Numbered from the stretch's first letter, positions 20,617 to 28,715 are shown. The stretch: 57,297 bases of DNA from Denitratisoma sp. (GCA_032027165.1 JAVSMO010000001.1:3070707-3128003), one strand, 5' to 3'. Numbers and translations are program-made. Notes: generated by a model not told the origin, from the letters alone.

Positions 20617-22010
20617 CTAAGTGACGTTACCGCTGGATGCAATACAGAAGTGATCATGGAATGGGCTTAGCGGATTAGAAGCGCCAAATACTATATTCCG
20701 GTAGTTGTCAGCGGAACATAGATCCTTGCTACTCTTAAGCTCTCTAAGGTATGACTGTTCGGAGATCGACAGGAGCTTAATAGCGCTAGCAATTGAAGTC
20801 GGGCTATATGCTTGGACACCGACGCGTGCTATTGAGCGAATCAGTGTGTCTATGTAGGTATGCAAATTCTCTACAAGGGTATCAAGATACGGCAGTGCCT
20901 CCGCGCTGTGGACTATCTGGTTACGAGTGGAATAAATTCGCTGTACATGCCAACCTAGTCGAACACGATGCGCTTTCAGTGTTTCATGTGTTCGTTCGGA
21001 ACTCTTAAATTCGTCAAATAGATTAAAGCAGCGGAAACGCAAGAGCGGATTTCCTCCTAACTCAGTGAATAGCTGAGACCTGACACTGGCACATTCGTCG
21101 GTTACTAGAACACGAACTGTATTTTCAAAGAATGAATCCGTGGACGAAATGCTCTCGATAAGATTCGTGATCGTAGAATCACATTCTTCAAGCGCTGCTG
21201 CGACATAACGGAAGAGTTTTTCAGCGTAGGTAAGTGTTAAGCAGGGAAGCAGCACTCCGACATAATGTGTGATACGAGCTGAATCAACTTCTGGTGGTGG
21301 TAAGAAGCCCTCTAACGCAGCCCAAAGGTCAACAAGTTGATTCTCGGCTGTTGAGGTTTCGGTTGCTGCACGGTGGTAGTCGAGAGCTTTCACAAACACG
21401 GCCGAATCACTCTTATGGAAATGAATGCCAGCTAGCACATCAATGGTCTGGTTGATATGTTCTCGGCAGTCATCTACTGAAGACTGAAGGCAACGTTTCA
21501 TGGCTGTGACTGGCGGCTTCAACAAGCCATCATAAGTTCCATTAGCTCCAAGACATAGTGCGACTGGTTGCCAATAGCAATGTTCATGATGCACGTGGAA
21601 CGCATAGACGCTCGATAAGGCCAGCAAATACCTTTCAGCACGTATTCGAGCGCTTACTGAATCTCGAGCTTTAATTGATGTTGTTAGTAGGAATGAGGGG
21701 AATTGCTCGCTTTTTTGAAGAAAGTCGACGGCGTGTGGGTGAGATGTTTTTATCTCTGGCGCTGACTCCATAACATCTAATCCTAAATGTTTCGCGAATT
21801 CCCGAACAGTTAGTAACGAATTGGCAACCTTAAACAAAAATCGGTATTCGCGAGGCTCCTGTTCAAATAGAGTAAGGAAATCGTCGACATCCAGCGGACT
21901 ATGAATCCTTTTTCGCCAAAAATATTTTCGTGCAGTGTGGAAGACATAGCTGCGGTGGAAGCCTTGGAGTTCCGCTTCTGAAATGAATGAATCAGCCAAG
22001 GCCAAGATAG
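20617..22010 (-). pseudogene. HEPN-domain protein gene, 3' part, split by the IS element
   Basis: This AT-rich segment encodes the last 460 or so residues of an interrupted protein, ending ASSGNVT. An LVDLWAALEGFLPPP stretch and a C-terminal helix pair containing STRNQIVH resemble Apea-like HEPN domains. The R-x4-H in RNQIVH is the usual HEPN ribonuclease motif. Many HEPN proteins are RNA-cutting effectors of anti-phage or toxin systems. Removing the IS and one ATAG target copy joins this part in frame to 23260-23701, giving 611 residues. A TTG near 22005 could in principle restart translation. Confidence 0.75.
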
Positions 22011-22066
22011 TGACCTGCCCCCGTCTTTAGTGCCAGGTCGTGGTTAGTAAAATCCGAAACATAAAT

Positions 22067-22894
22067 CTATCCGATTTCCAGTTCTGTTGCGCTGTCGGGC
22101 AAGCTTGCCCGACAGCGCGCCGCGAACTCCGCCGGCGTGAGATACCCCAGTGCGCTATGCGGCCGGCACTCGTTGTAGTCGCGCCGCCAGGCCGCCACCC
22201 GCACCCGCGCTTCGGCCAAGCTCGTGAACCAATGCTCGTTCAGGCACTCATCGCGGAACTTGCCGTTGAACGACTCGATGTAGGCGTTCTGCGTCGGCTT
22301 GCCCGGCTGGATGAGCTTCAACTCGACACCGTTCCGATAAGCCCACTGGTCGAGCGCCTTGCTGGTGAACTCCGGCCCCTGGTCGGTGCGGATCGCCGCC
22401 GGCAAGCCGCGGAAGCGCGCCGCCTGATCCAGCACGCGCGTCACATACTGCCCGCTGATGCTGTGGTCGAGCACGATATCCACGGATTCCTTGGTGCAGT
22501 CATCCACGATGTTCAGGCACTTCAGGCGCCGCCCCGAGGACAGCGCATCCATCACGAAATCCATCGACCAGACCTGGTTCGGCGCCTCGGGCAAGGTCAG
22601 CGGCTGGCGCTCCATCGCCACCCCCTTGCGCCGCTTGCGCTTGGGCACCGCCAGCCCCGCGCCCTGGTACAGGCGAAACACCCGCTTGTGGTTCGCCTGA
22701 TGGCCTTCCCGCCGCAACAGCACATGCAGACGCCTGTAGCCGAAGCGGCGCCGCTCGGCGGCCAGTTCGACCATCCGCCCGGCCAGCGCCTGGTTGGCCG
22801 GGTCGGTCTTGGCTTCGTAGTTCAACACCGTGCGCGATACCCCCACAAGCCGGCAGGCGCGACGCTGGGAGATGGACGTCTTCTCCTGCATCAC
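22067..22894 (-). CDS. IS3-family transposase, orfB (DDE integrase domain)
   Basis: The 275-residue catalytic part starts with a helix-turn-helix-like [15 protein letters not shown] segment and continues through the HTH_21 region ([16 protein letters not shown]). The integrase core shows VWSMDFVMD (first Asp), the [11 protein letters not shown] segment (second Asp) and [21 protein letters not shown] (Glu). The frame stays open a short way upstream of this start and lies at -1 relative to orfA. The full transposase is therefore probably made by a -1 ribosomal frameshift near orfA's end (around 22930). Confidence 0.92.
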   Translation of the reverse strand: MMQEKTSISQRRACRLVGVSRTVLNYEAKTDPANQALAGRMVELAAERRRFGYRRLHVLLRREGHQANHKRVFRLYQGAGLAVPKRKRRKGVAMERQPLTLPEAPNQVWSMDFVMDALSSGRRLKCLNIVDDCTKESVDIVLDHSISGQYVTRVLDQAARFRGLPAAIRTDQGPEFTSKALDQWAYRNGVELKLIQPGKPTQNAYIESFNGKFRDECLNEHWFTSLAEARVRVAAWRRDYNECRPHSALGYLTPAEFAARCRASLPDSATELEIG

Positions 22895-22923
22895 GGCAAC
22901 CGCCTGGCGCTTGGCCTGCGGGG

Positions 22924-23187
22924 TCAGCGCTTTCCCTTGACAACAACCTTGAGCGCCTCGATGTCGAGCATCGATTCGGCCAGCAGCTTCTTCAGCTTGG
23001 CGTTCTCCGCCTCCAGCTCGCGCAGCCGCTTGGCATCCGCCACGTCCATGCCGCCGAACTTGCGCCGCCAGGTGTAGAAGGCCGCATCGCTAAAGCCATG
23101 CTTCCTGCACAGATCCTTGATCGCCACCCCGGCTTCCGCCTGCTTGAGGTACCCGATGATCTGCTCTTCCGTGAACCGCTTCTTCAT
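22924..23187 (-). CDS. IS3-family transposase, orfA (DNA-binding)
   Basis: The 87-residue protein begins [19 protein letters not shown] and contains the helix-turn-helix [24 protein letters not shown] leucine-zipper-like stretch ([17 protein letters not shown]) used for dimerisation follows. Sequence style and length match IS407-group orfA. It binds the terminal repeats and regulates transposition. Confidence 0.92.
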   Translation of the reverse strand: MKKRFTEEQIIGYLKQAEAGVAIKDLCRKHGFSDAAFYTWRRKFGGMDVADAKRLRELEAENAKLKKLLAESMLDIEALKVVVKGKR

Positions 23188-23255
23188 GCCCGCTTCTCCC
23201 TTCAAAAGCGGACTTTACTAACTTCAGGCTGGTACTGAAAATGGGGAGCAGGTCA

Positions 23256-23701
23256 ATAGATCTGCTGTTATTGTCTTTTCGAACTTGCTCAGAAATGGTA
23301 CGGAGAAGGCGTGTCCAGTAAAAACCATCCAGTTCTATGTGCATTGCGCCGGTAATTGCAATAGCAGCCTCCGGGTTTGCACGCTCTGCCACGAGCCTGT
23401 CTGTGTATGCGGTAAATCGTTCTTGCTCGCTCTTTGTGAGAACGGGATCAGATCTCATTTGAGAAATTAGTTCCTCGATCGTCGGAATCAGTGCGCCAGG
23501 ATTAACTCGCTTACGAAGAACTTGGTTGGCCAAGGCGCCAACCTCAAACACGCAAGTGTGCACATTAAGTGCACGGGCTTTGTATGAATCAACCGTGTAA
23601 TCGAAGAGTTTTTCTTCAAGAGCATGCGCAAAAAGCAAAACGCGTTCTCGTTCGGGGAAGACTGCCCACTTTTTCGTCCGTGGAGGAATCAAGGTAATCA
23701 T
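23256..23701 (-). pseudogene. HEPN-domain protein gene, 5' part, split by the IS element
   Basis: The first 147 or so residues of the interrupted protein start at ATG 23701 (MITLIPPRTKKWAVFPERE) and run to NNSRSI, where the IS begins. I see no recognised domain in this part. It is mostly helical, with a repeated acidic and hydrophobic pattern. Base composition is markedly more AT-rich than the flanking chromosome, which points to horizontal acquisition. The AT-rich frame just upstream ends 7 bases before this ATG, so the gene was probably second in an operon. Confidence 0.75.
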
Positions 23702-23708
23702 TTAGATT

Positions 23709-23880
23709 TCACCATGATGAATACTTTCGTGCCTTAGTATGCACCTGTAATGTTTTTAATTTCAAGCCGGTGATAAGACCATTTATGTTCGAATGTATTT
23801 CTGGGTAGGATGCCAATACTGTTTCGTTCTCATAACAAACTGACATGTCGATATAACATTTTGAGTATTGCCTGATTTCC
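23709..23880 (-). pseudogene. Possible 3' remnant of an upstream partner gene
   Basis: An AT-rich frame of about 57 codons ends KARKYSSW followed by TGA, 7 bases before the HEPN gene's ATG. Its 5' side runs straight into the GC-rich start of the transporter gene at 23884, where composition changes abruptly. I read it as the tail of a gene cut off at the island edge. A 45-residue ORF starting at 23846 is an alternative. No family is recognised. Confidence 0.35.
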
Positions 23881-23883
23881 TCA

Positions 23884-24732
23884 ATGCCTATCCCCCGAAC
23901 CATTGCATTAACCACCCTCACCATGCTCGCCTTCGCCGGCAACTCGGTGTTGTGCCGCATTGCGCTGCGGGAGACGGGCATCGACGCGGCGAGCTTCACC
24001 ACCATTCGCCTCGCGTCGGGGGCGGTGGTGCTGTGGCTGATCGTGCGCTTCTTTCGCCACGCGCAGGTTGGCGGCGGCAGCTGGATGTCGGCGCTGATGC
24101 TGTTCGCCTACGCCGCCGGCTTTTCCTTCGCGTATCTGAGCCTGACCACGGCGACGGGCGCGCTGCTGCTCTTTGGCGCGGTGCAGGCGACGATGATTTG
24201 CTGGGGACTGTGGCGCGGCGAGCGCTTCGGCGCGCGGCAGCTCGCCGGCCTCGCGCTGGCGGTCGGCGGTCTGGTCGGGCTGCTGCTGCCGGGGCTGTCG
24301 GCGCCGCCGCTCGCCGGCGCGGCGCTGATGCTGATGGCGGGCGCGGCGTGGGGCGTGTATTCGATCCGCGGCAAGGGGGCGGGCGACGCCACGCGCGTGA
24401 CGGCGGGCAACTTCCTGCGCGCGGTGCCCTTCGCCGTGGTGCTGAGCCTGCTGCCGCTCGCCGACGCGCGGCTGGATGCGGCGGGCGTCGCCTACGCGCT
24501 GGCCTCCGGCGCGATCACCTCTGGCCTCGGCTACGCCATCTGGTACACCGTGCTGCCGCACCTCAAGGCGACGAGCGGCGCGACCGTGCAGCTCAGCGTG
24601 CCGGTGATCGCCGCGCTGGGCGGCATCGTCTTCCTCGGCGAGGCGGTGACGCTGCGCTTCGTGCTGGCTTCTGCAGCGGTGCTCGGCGGCATCGCGCTGG
24701 TGATCCTCAACCCGCCGTCCCGCCGGGACTGA
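23884..24732 (+). CDS. EamA-family (DMT superfamily) membrane transporter
   Basis: The 282-residue inner-membrane protein has about ten hydrophobic helices arranged as two EamA repeats, as in RhaT/YdcZ-like drug/metabolite exporters. The first repeat has the LAFAGNSVLCRIALRE start. The second contains the conserved GAAWGVYSIRGK stretch. Some family members export amino acids or purines, but the substrate here is unknown. The last eight codons and stop are duplicated 0.7 kb downstream, behind a toxin-antitoxin cassette. The stop codon lies in a hairpin followed by CTTTT. Confidence 0.87.
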   Translation: MPIPRTIALTTLTMLAFAGNSVLCRIALRETGIDAASFTTIRLASGAVVLWLIVRFFRHAQVGGGSWMSALMLFAYAAGFSFAYLSLTTATGALLLFGAVQATMICWGLWRGERFGARQLAGLALAVGGLVGLLLPGLSAPPLAGAALMLMAGAAWGVYSIRGKGAGDATRVTAGNFLRAVPFAVVLSLLPLADARLDAAGVAYALASGAITSGLGYAIWYTVLPHLKATSGATVQLSVPVIAALGGIVFLGEAVTLRFVLASAAVLGGIALVILNPPSRRD

Positions 24733-24737
24733 CTTTT
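24711..24737 (+). repeat. Left 27-bp direct repeat bracketing a toxin-antitoxin cassette
   Basis: The repeat covers the last codons of the transporter (PPSRRD-stop), a small hairpin GTCCC-GCC-GGGAC (24717-24729) and the tail TGACTTTT. It is identical over 27 bases to 25435-25461 and contains the dispersed 11-mer GACTGACTTTT. The hairpin plus T-run could also terminate transcription. Confidence 0.88.
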
Positions 24738-24750
24738 CCCCTTGCCGGTA

Positions 24751-24768
24751 TGTAGCCTAAAAGCTACA
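24751..24768. promoter_or_regulatory. Inverted repeat, candidate operator of the HigBA-like module
   Basis: TGTAGC and GCTACA flank CTAAAA, 7 bases before the toxin ATG. Autoregulation by the helix-turn-helix antitoxin is the likely function. Confidence 0.5.
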
Positions 24769-24775
24769 ATGACTC

Positions 24776-25098
24776 ATGATCGAAGTATTCCGCTACGTAA
24801 CCGAGTCGGGACGCGAGCCGGTGACGGAGTGGCTTCAGTCGCTGAAGGACAAGCAGCGCAGGCCAAGATTCGCGTTCGCCTGAAACGCCTGGAGGCCGGC
24901 ATGTTCGGCGATTGCGAGCCGGTCGGCGACGGCGTACTCGAATTGCGCGAGCATCTGGGCGCGGGATACCGGGTGTATTTCGGCCGGCACGGCAAGGCCA
25001 TCGTGATCCTGCTGTGCGGCGGCAGCAAGAAGACCCAGCAATCGGACATCAAGACGGCCAGGCAGTATTGGGCCGACTGGAAAAGGAGGCGGACATGA
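24776..25098 (+). pseudogene. HigB/RelE-like toxin gene with a one-base deletion
   Basis: From ATG 24776 the frame reads MIEVFRYVTESGREPVTEWL, then LKDKQ, and then derails to a stop near 24881. The -1 frame resumes the same family at AQAKIRVRLKRLEAGMFGD and runs through GYRVYFGRHGKAIVILLCGG to DIKTARQYWADWKRR. One base is missing around 24850-24856 (AAGCAGCGCAGG). The joined product would be a normal addiction-module killer protein of about 105 residues. I see no slippery heptamer. The toxin is therefore probably inactive unless this is a sequence error. Confidence 0.82.
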
Positions 25099-25427
25099 GC
25101 AGGAAAGTGAAGGCGGCAGTCGCCCACCATGCGCGCGAGGTCGCGGAGCTGCGCGCGGACCGCGAGCTGGCGGTGGAGTATCTCAAGGCTGCGATGGAAT
25201 CCCTCGACGATCCGGACGATCGCGCGGCGGGGTTGCTCGCCTTGCGCACCGTTGCCGAGGCTTACGGCGGGCTCGGTGCGGTCGCGGCCGAGGCGGGGAT
25301 CAGCCGCGAATCGCTCTACCGTGCCCTCTCCGCCAAGGGCAACCCAACCCTGAAAACGATCCTCGCCGTCCTTAAGGCCGTCGGCATGCGACTCTCGGTC
25401 GAACCCGACGAGCGCCTGGCGGCCTGA
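25095..25427 (+). CDS. HigA-like addiction-module antidote protein
   Basis: The 110-residue protein has an XRE-type helix-turn-helix in its C-terminal half (GAVAAEAGISRESLYRALSAKGNPTLKTIL) and ends near VGMRLSVEP, as in the 'putative addiction module antidote' family. Its ATG overlaps the toxin stop (ATGA). It is intact although the toxin is frameshifted. It probably binds the TGTAGC/GCTACA site upstream. Confidence 0.83.
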   Translation: MSRKVKAAVAHHAREVAELRADRELAVEYLKAAMESLDDPDDRAAGLLALRTVAEAYGGLGAVAAEAGISRESLYRALSAKGNPTLKTILAVLKAVGMRLSVEPDERLAA

Positions 25428-25434
25428 TTCATTT

Positions 25435-25461
25435 CCCGCCGTCCCGCCGGGACTGACTTTT
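25435..25461 (+). repeat. Right 27-bp direct repeat bracketing a toxin-antitoxin cassette
   Basis: This is an exact second copy of 24711-24737, beginning 7 bases after the antitoxin stop. It recreates the transporter's last codons, hairpin (25441-25453) and GACTGACTTTT tail, although no transporter gene precedes it. Confidence 0.88.
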
Positions 25462-25478
25462 GCCTTGGCCGCGCCGGC

Positions 25479-25847
25479 CTACTTTCCTTCCGCCACGAAC
25501 TGGTACGCGGCGCCGGCGGGCGTGCGGCATTCGCCGACGGCGCGCGGGCCGTCGAAGAGGAATTCGCAGTTGAGCGGCGGGCCGCCTTCGGCGGTGAGGT
25601 GGGCGCGCGCCTGGTTGGAGGTGTAGGTGGTGACGGTGTCGGGCGCGAAGTACGGCCCGATCATCATGGGATGGGAAATGCCGACGCCGGTGGCGACGAT
25701 GTAGAAGCCGCCGTACTTCAGCCCGTCGACCGCCACCTCGATGCGCCCGGTCTGCGGAAACAGCGTACCGCGGTGGACCTTCGCGGCGGGATCGATCAGC
25801 TGGAACGGCAGCGGCTGCGCCGCCGGGGCGCGATCGAAAATGGGCAT
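25479..25847 (-). CDS. Small conserved-looking hypothetical protein
   Basis: The 122-residue protein has no signal peptide or membrane segment that I can see. It alternates short beta-like segments (RIEVAVDGLKYGGFYIVATGV, then CEFLFDGPRAVGECRTP), which suggests a compact beta fold. Two cysteines near the C-terminus (NCEF and GECRT) could pair. I recognise no family. A REP-like palindrome separates it from the Spy-like gene upstream, so the two may not be co-transcribed. Confidence 0.55.
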   Translation of the reverse strand: MPIFDRAPAAQPLPFQLIDPAAKVHRGTLFPQTGRIEVAVDGLKYGGFYIVATGVGISHPMMIGPYFAPDTVTTYTSNQARAHLTAEGGPPLNCEFLFDGPRAVGECRTPAGAAYQFVAEGK

Positions 25848-25893
25848 TCCGGGTTGCCCCGGCTGGGGCGACCCGGAATCCGGTCGTCTTTGT

Positions 25894-25913
25894 GGATTCC
25901 CGCGTTCGCGGGA
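25894..25913. repeat. REP-like palindrome
   Basis: Perfect 9-base arms ATTCCCGCG / CGCGGGAAT enclose TT, in the common context TGG...GACGG. It is a typical dispersed extragenic palindrome and lies between the hypothetical gene and the Spy-like gene. Confidence 0.7.
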
Positions 25914-25928
25914 ATGACGGGTGCTGGC

Positions 25929-26468
25929 TCAGCGCATGCCGCCCATTCCGCCCATGCCACCACCCATGCCGCCCATCATGCCGCGCTGGCCGTGTTCGCC
26001 GCGGCCGCCAAATCCACCTTTTCCGCCGTGGCGGCCGCCCATCGGGTGGCGCGTCATGTCGGCGAGGGTCTTGGCCTGCTCGGGCGTCAGTGCGCTTTGC
26101 AGTTTCGCCGTGGCGTCGGCGAGGGTGGCGAGCTTCGTCGCCATCTTCGCGGCCATGTCGGCGCGGTGGCGCGCCAGCGTGGCGGCGTCGGCGTCCTTCG
26201 CCGGCGGCGTCGGGCGGGCATCGAACATGTCCTTGTGCACCTTGGCGTAGGCCTGCCAGGCGTCCTGCTGCGAGGCCTTGATTTCCAGACGGTTGGCCAT
26301 CCGGTCGAGGCGGGCCTGCATGCGGGATTGCATGCGCTCCTGCATCTCCGGGGTCATTTCGCGCATGCCGGGGCCGGGAGCGGCCGAGGCGACAGGCACG
26401 GCGGCGGCAAGGGCGAGGCCGGCGGCAACGAGGGCGGTGGTGAGCTTGCTGCGGGTATTCGTTTTCAT
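25929..26468 (-). CDS. Periplasmic Spy/CpxP-like (LTXXQ) protein
   Basis: The 179-residue protein has a signal peptide ending PVASA and a helical, Met- and Gln-rich body. The body contains MTPEMQERMQSRMQARLDR and the LTXXQ-type motif LTPEQ. The tail is rich in Gly, Met and His (RHGGKGGFGGRGEH, then MMGGMGGGMGGMGG). Spy and CpxP are envelope-stress chaperones, and the His/Met tail suggests metal contact. It is divergent from an OmpR-type two-component system, which probably controls it. Confidence 0.8.
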   Translation of the reverse strand: MKTNTRSKLTTALVAAGLALAAAVPVASAAPGPGMREMTPEMQERMQSRMQARLDRMANRLEIKASQQDAWQAYAKVHKDMFDARPTPPAKDADAATLARHRADMAAKMATKLATLADATAKLQSALTPEQAKTLADMTRHPMGGRHGGKGGFGGRGEHGQRGMMGGMGGGMGGMGGMR

Positions 26469-26545
26469 GTGGATCTCCGTGTGGTTGAGGTACGGTTGCC
26501 ATTTAACCCGCCGCGTGTAACCGGCATTTTTCATCCGCCGGCGGT

Positions 26546-26570
26546 TTTGTTAACGGTTTGTAACGCTTTG
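26546..26570. promoter_or_regulatory. Direct-repeat candidate binding site for the adjacent OmpR-type regulator
   Basis: TTTGTTAACGG (26546-26556) is followed immediately by TTTGTAACG (26557-26565) and CTTTG, giving an 11-base periodicity. OmpR-family regulators commonly bind tandem half-sites one helical turn apart. It lies in the 157-base gap between the Spy-like gene and the regulator. Confidence 0.45.
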
Positions 26571-26625
26571 TCGAAGGCCGCTCACATTTGCGCCGCCGCG
26601 GCCGCGGCGCACTACACTAGCGGCC

Positions 26626-27345
26626 ATGAACAAGCGGATTCTGGTAGTCGACGACGACCCCGAGCTGCGCGAGCTGCTGCGCGGCTATCTCGGCGGCAAC
26701 GGTTTCGAGGTGGACGTCGCCGCGGACGGCGCCGCCATGCGCAGCCGCATCGCCGCCGCGGCGCCGGACCTGGTGATCCTCGACCTGATGCTGCCGGGCG
26801 AGGACGGGCTGGCGCTGTGCCGCGCGCTGCGCGCCGCCTCCGCCACTTCTGCGCTGCCGATCCTGATGCTCACCGCGCGCGGCGAGGACACCGACCGCAT
26901 CGTCGGCCTGGAGATGGGCGCCGACGACTACCTGCCGAAGCCCTTCAATCCGCGCGAGCTTCTGGCGCGCATCCGCAGCATCCTGCGCCGCGCCGGCGAG
27001 AACGCCGCGCGCGAGGCGCCGGCGCGCGCGCTGGCCTTCGCCGGCTGGACGCTCGACCTCGGCGCGCGCCACCTGGTCGGCGCGGACGGCGTCGTCGTGC
27101 CGGTCTCCAACGGCGAGTTCAAGCTGCTGCGCGCCTTCGCCGAGAACCCCTTCCGCGTGCTGTCGCGGGACCAATTGATGGACGTGCTGGCCGGTCGCGA
27201 GGCCGGCCCCTTCGACCGCAGCGTGGACGTCATGGTGCACCGCCTGCGCCGGCGCCTCGACGACGACGCGCGCGAGCCGCAGCTGATCAAGACGGTGCGC
27301 AGCGAGGGCTACATGCTGGCGGCGGACGTGGAGAAGAAGTCGTGA
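26626..27345 (+). CDS. OmpR-family response regulator
   Basis: The 239-residue protein has an N-terminal receiver with the acidic pair VDDDPE, phospho-acceptor Asp in LVILDLMLPGEDG (near residue 50), the conserved Thr in MLTARGE and Lys in LPKPFNP. A C-terminal winged helix (VSNGEFKLLRAFAENPFRVLSRDQL, with SVDVMVHRLRRRL as recognition helix) follows. Its stop overlaps the kinase start (GTGA). It is divergent from the Spy-like gene. Confidence 0.93.
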   Translation: MNKRILVVDDDPELRELLRGYLGGNGFEVDVAADGAAMRSRIAAAAPDLVILDLMLPGEDGLALCRALRAASATSALPILMLTARGEDTDRIVGLEMGADDYLPKPFNPRELLARIRSILRRAGENAAREAPARALAFAGWTLDLGARHLVGADGVVVPVSNGEFKLLRAFAENPFRVLSRDQLMDVLAGREAGPFDRSVDVMVHRLRRRLDDDAREPQLIKTVRSEGYMLAADVEKKS

Positions 27346-28715
27346 GGCTGCTGCCGAGGAGCCTGTTCGGCCAGATCGTGCTGGCGCTGGTCGTCGGCAT
27401 CGTGGTGGCGCAGCTCGCCGGCACCTGGCTGCTGCTCGACGACCGCTCGCGCTACGGCGAGCGCCTGCGCGGCGAGAACGCAGCCCAGCGCATCGCCGGC
27501 ATCGTCTCGGTGCTCGACGGCGCCTCCGCCGAGGAACGCCCGCGCCTGGTGCGCGCCCTCAGCGTGCCGCCGACGCGCCTGTCCCTCGACGAGCCCTGGC
27601 AGGCGGGCGGGAGCGAGGCGGGTCCGGATGCGGAGGCTTTCCTGCGTCGCGTCGCGCGCGCGCTGGAGCGGCCGATCGAGTTGCAGGTGCTGTCGATCCG
27701 GCGCATGCCGTTGCGGGGCCGCGCCGAGGCCCATCCCATGCCGCCGCATGCGGAGCGCTTCGCCGAGCGCGGCCGGCCGCTGCTGATGGCGGTGGCGCAG
27801 GCGCGCCTGCGCGACGGCGCGGTGGTCACCTTCCGACACGCCCTGCCGGAGCCGGCGCGCGACTGGCCGCTGCGCGCGCTCGGCCTGCTGGCGCTGCTGG
27901 CGGCCGTGGTGGCGCTGCTCGCCGGCTGGGCGGTGCGCCGCCTGACGCGGCCGCTGGCGGCGCTGGCCGATGCCGCCGACGGCCTCGCGCGCGACCTCGA
28001 CCAGCCGCCGCTGCCCGAGCGCGGGCCGCAGGAGGTGGCGCGCGCGGCGCGCTCCTTCAATGCCATGCAGCGTTCGCTGAAGTCGTATCTCGAGACGCGC
28101 GCCCAGGCGCTGGCCGGCGTCTCGCACGACCTGCGCCTGCCGCTGACGCGGCTGCGCCTGCGGCTGGAACAGCTGCCCGAGGGGGCGTCGCGCGCGGCCA
28201 TGCAGCGCGACCTCGAGGAGATGGATGCCATGGTGGGCGGCACGCTCGATTTCCTGCGTGCCGGCAACGACACCGAGCAGGCGGTGAAGCTCAACCTCGT
28301 CGCGCTGCTCGAGGGCCTCGCCGAGGATGCCGAGGCGGCCGGCGCAAAAGTCAGTCTGCACGGCACGGCGGCGCCGCTCGCCGCCAGGCCGCAGGCGCTG
28401 CGCCGCTGCCTGGCGAACCTCATCGACAACGCGCGCCGCTACGGCGGCGACGAGATCGAGGTGCGGCTTCGCGACGCCGCCGGGTCCGTCGAGATCCGCA
28501 TCGAGGACCGCGGCCCCGGCATCCCGGCTGCGGAGCGCGAGCGCGTCTTTGAGCCCTACGTGCGGCTGGAGGCCTCGCGCGCGCGCCACACCGGCGGCAC
28601 CGGCCTCGGCCTCGCCATCGCCCGCGCCGTCGCCCGCGCCCACGGCGGCGAGGTGCGCCTGGAGGCGCGCGAGGGCGGCGGCACGTCGGCCGTCGTCACG
28701 CTGCCGCGCCGATGA
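27342..28715 (+). CDS. Membrane sensor histidine kinase
   Basis: The 457-residue partner of the upstream regulator starts at GTG 27342. Two transmembrane segments (about residues 10-30 and 182-205) flank a periplasmic sensor of about 150 residues. A HAMP segment follows, then the H-box GVSHDLRLPLTRLR, the N-box NLIDNARRYG, the G1 DRGPGIP and the G2 GTGLGLAIA. By context with the Spy-like protein it may sense envelope or metal stress. An exact dispersed 11-mer lies at 28346 (codons AAA GTC AGT, giving KVS). Confidence 0.92.
   Translation: MRLLPRSLFGQIVLALVVGIVVAQLAGTWLLLDDRSRYGERLRGENAAQRIAGIVSVLDGASAEERPRLVRALSVPPTRLSLDEPWQAGGSEAGPDAEAFLRRVARALERPIELQVLSIRRMPLRGRAEAHPMPPHAERFAERGRPLLMAVAQARLRDGAVVTFRHALPEPARDWPLRALGLLALLAAVVALLAGWAVRRLTRPLAALADAADGLARDLDQPPLPERGPQEVARAARSFNAMQRSLKSYLETRAQALAGVSHDLRLPLTRLRLRLEQLPEGASRAAMQRDLEEMDAMVGGTLDFLRAGNDTEQAVKLNLVALLEGLAEDAEAAGAKVSLHGTAAPLAARPQALRRCLANLIDNARRYGGDEIEVRLRDAAGSVEIRIEDRGPGIPAAERERVFEPYVRLEASRARHTGGTGLGLAIARAVARAHGGEVRLEAREGGGTSAVVTLPRR
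28346..28356 (-). repeat. Dispersed 11-mer GACTGACTTTT, exact copy inside the sensor kinase gene
   Basis: The copy reads on the minus strand, in codons GCA AAA GTC AGT CTG, and carries the extended form GCAAAAGTCAGTC. Confidence 0.7.

Larger units (their letters stand above)
22011..23255 (-). mobile_element. IS3-family insertion sequence, IS407-type group, complete
   Basis: The 1245-base element has imperfect terminal inverted repeats beginning TGACCTGC, with CCCC at bases 10-13, and continuing to a shared GTTAGTAAA(A/G)TCCG about 35 bases in. It is flanked by a 4-base direct repeat ATAG (22007-22010 and 23256-23259), the duplication size known for IS407 relatives. It carries orfA and orfB in the -1 relation and interrupts an HEPN-type gene. 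Confidence 0.93.

Noticed and set aside
20607..20625. Terminator formed by TCACT-A-AGTGA
   Set aside because: The short palindrome overlaps the stop codon of the HEPN gene, has 5-base arms and lacks a T-run on the relevant strand.
24776..25098. Programmed -1 frameshift in the HigB-like toxin
   Set aside because: There is no slippery heptamer or following structure near 24850, and members of this family are normally made from one frame. A deletion is simpler.
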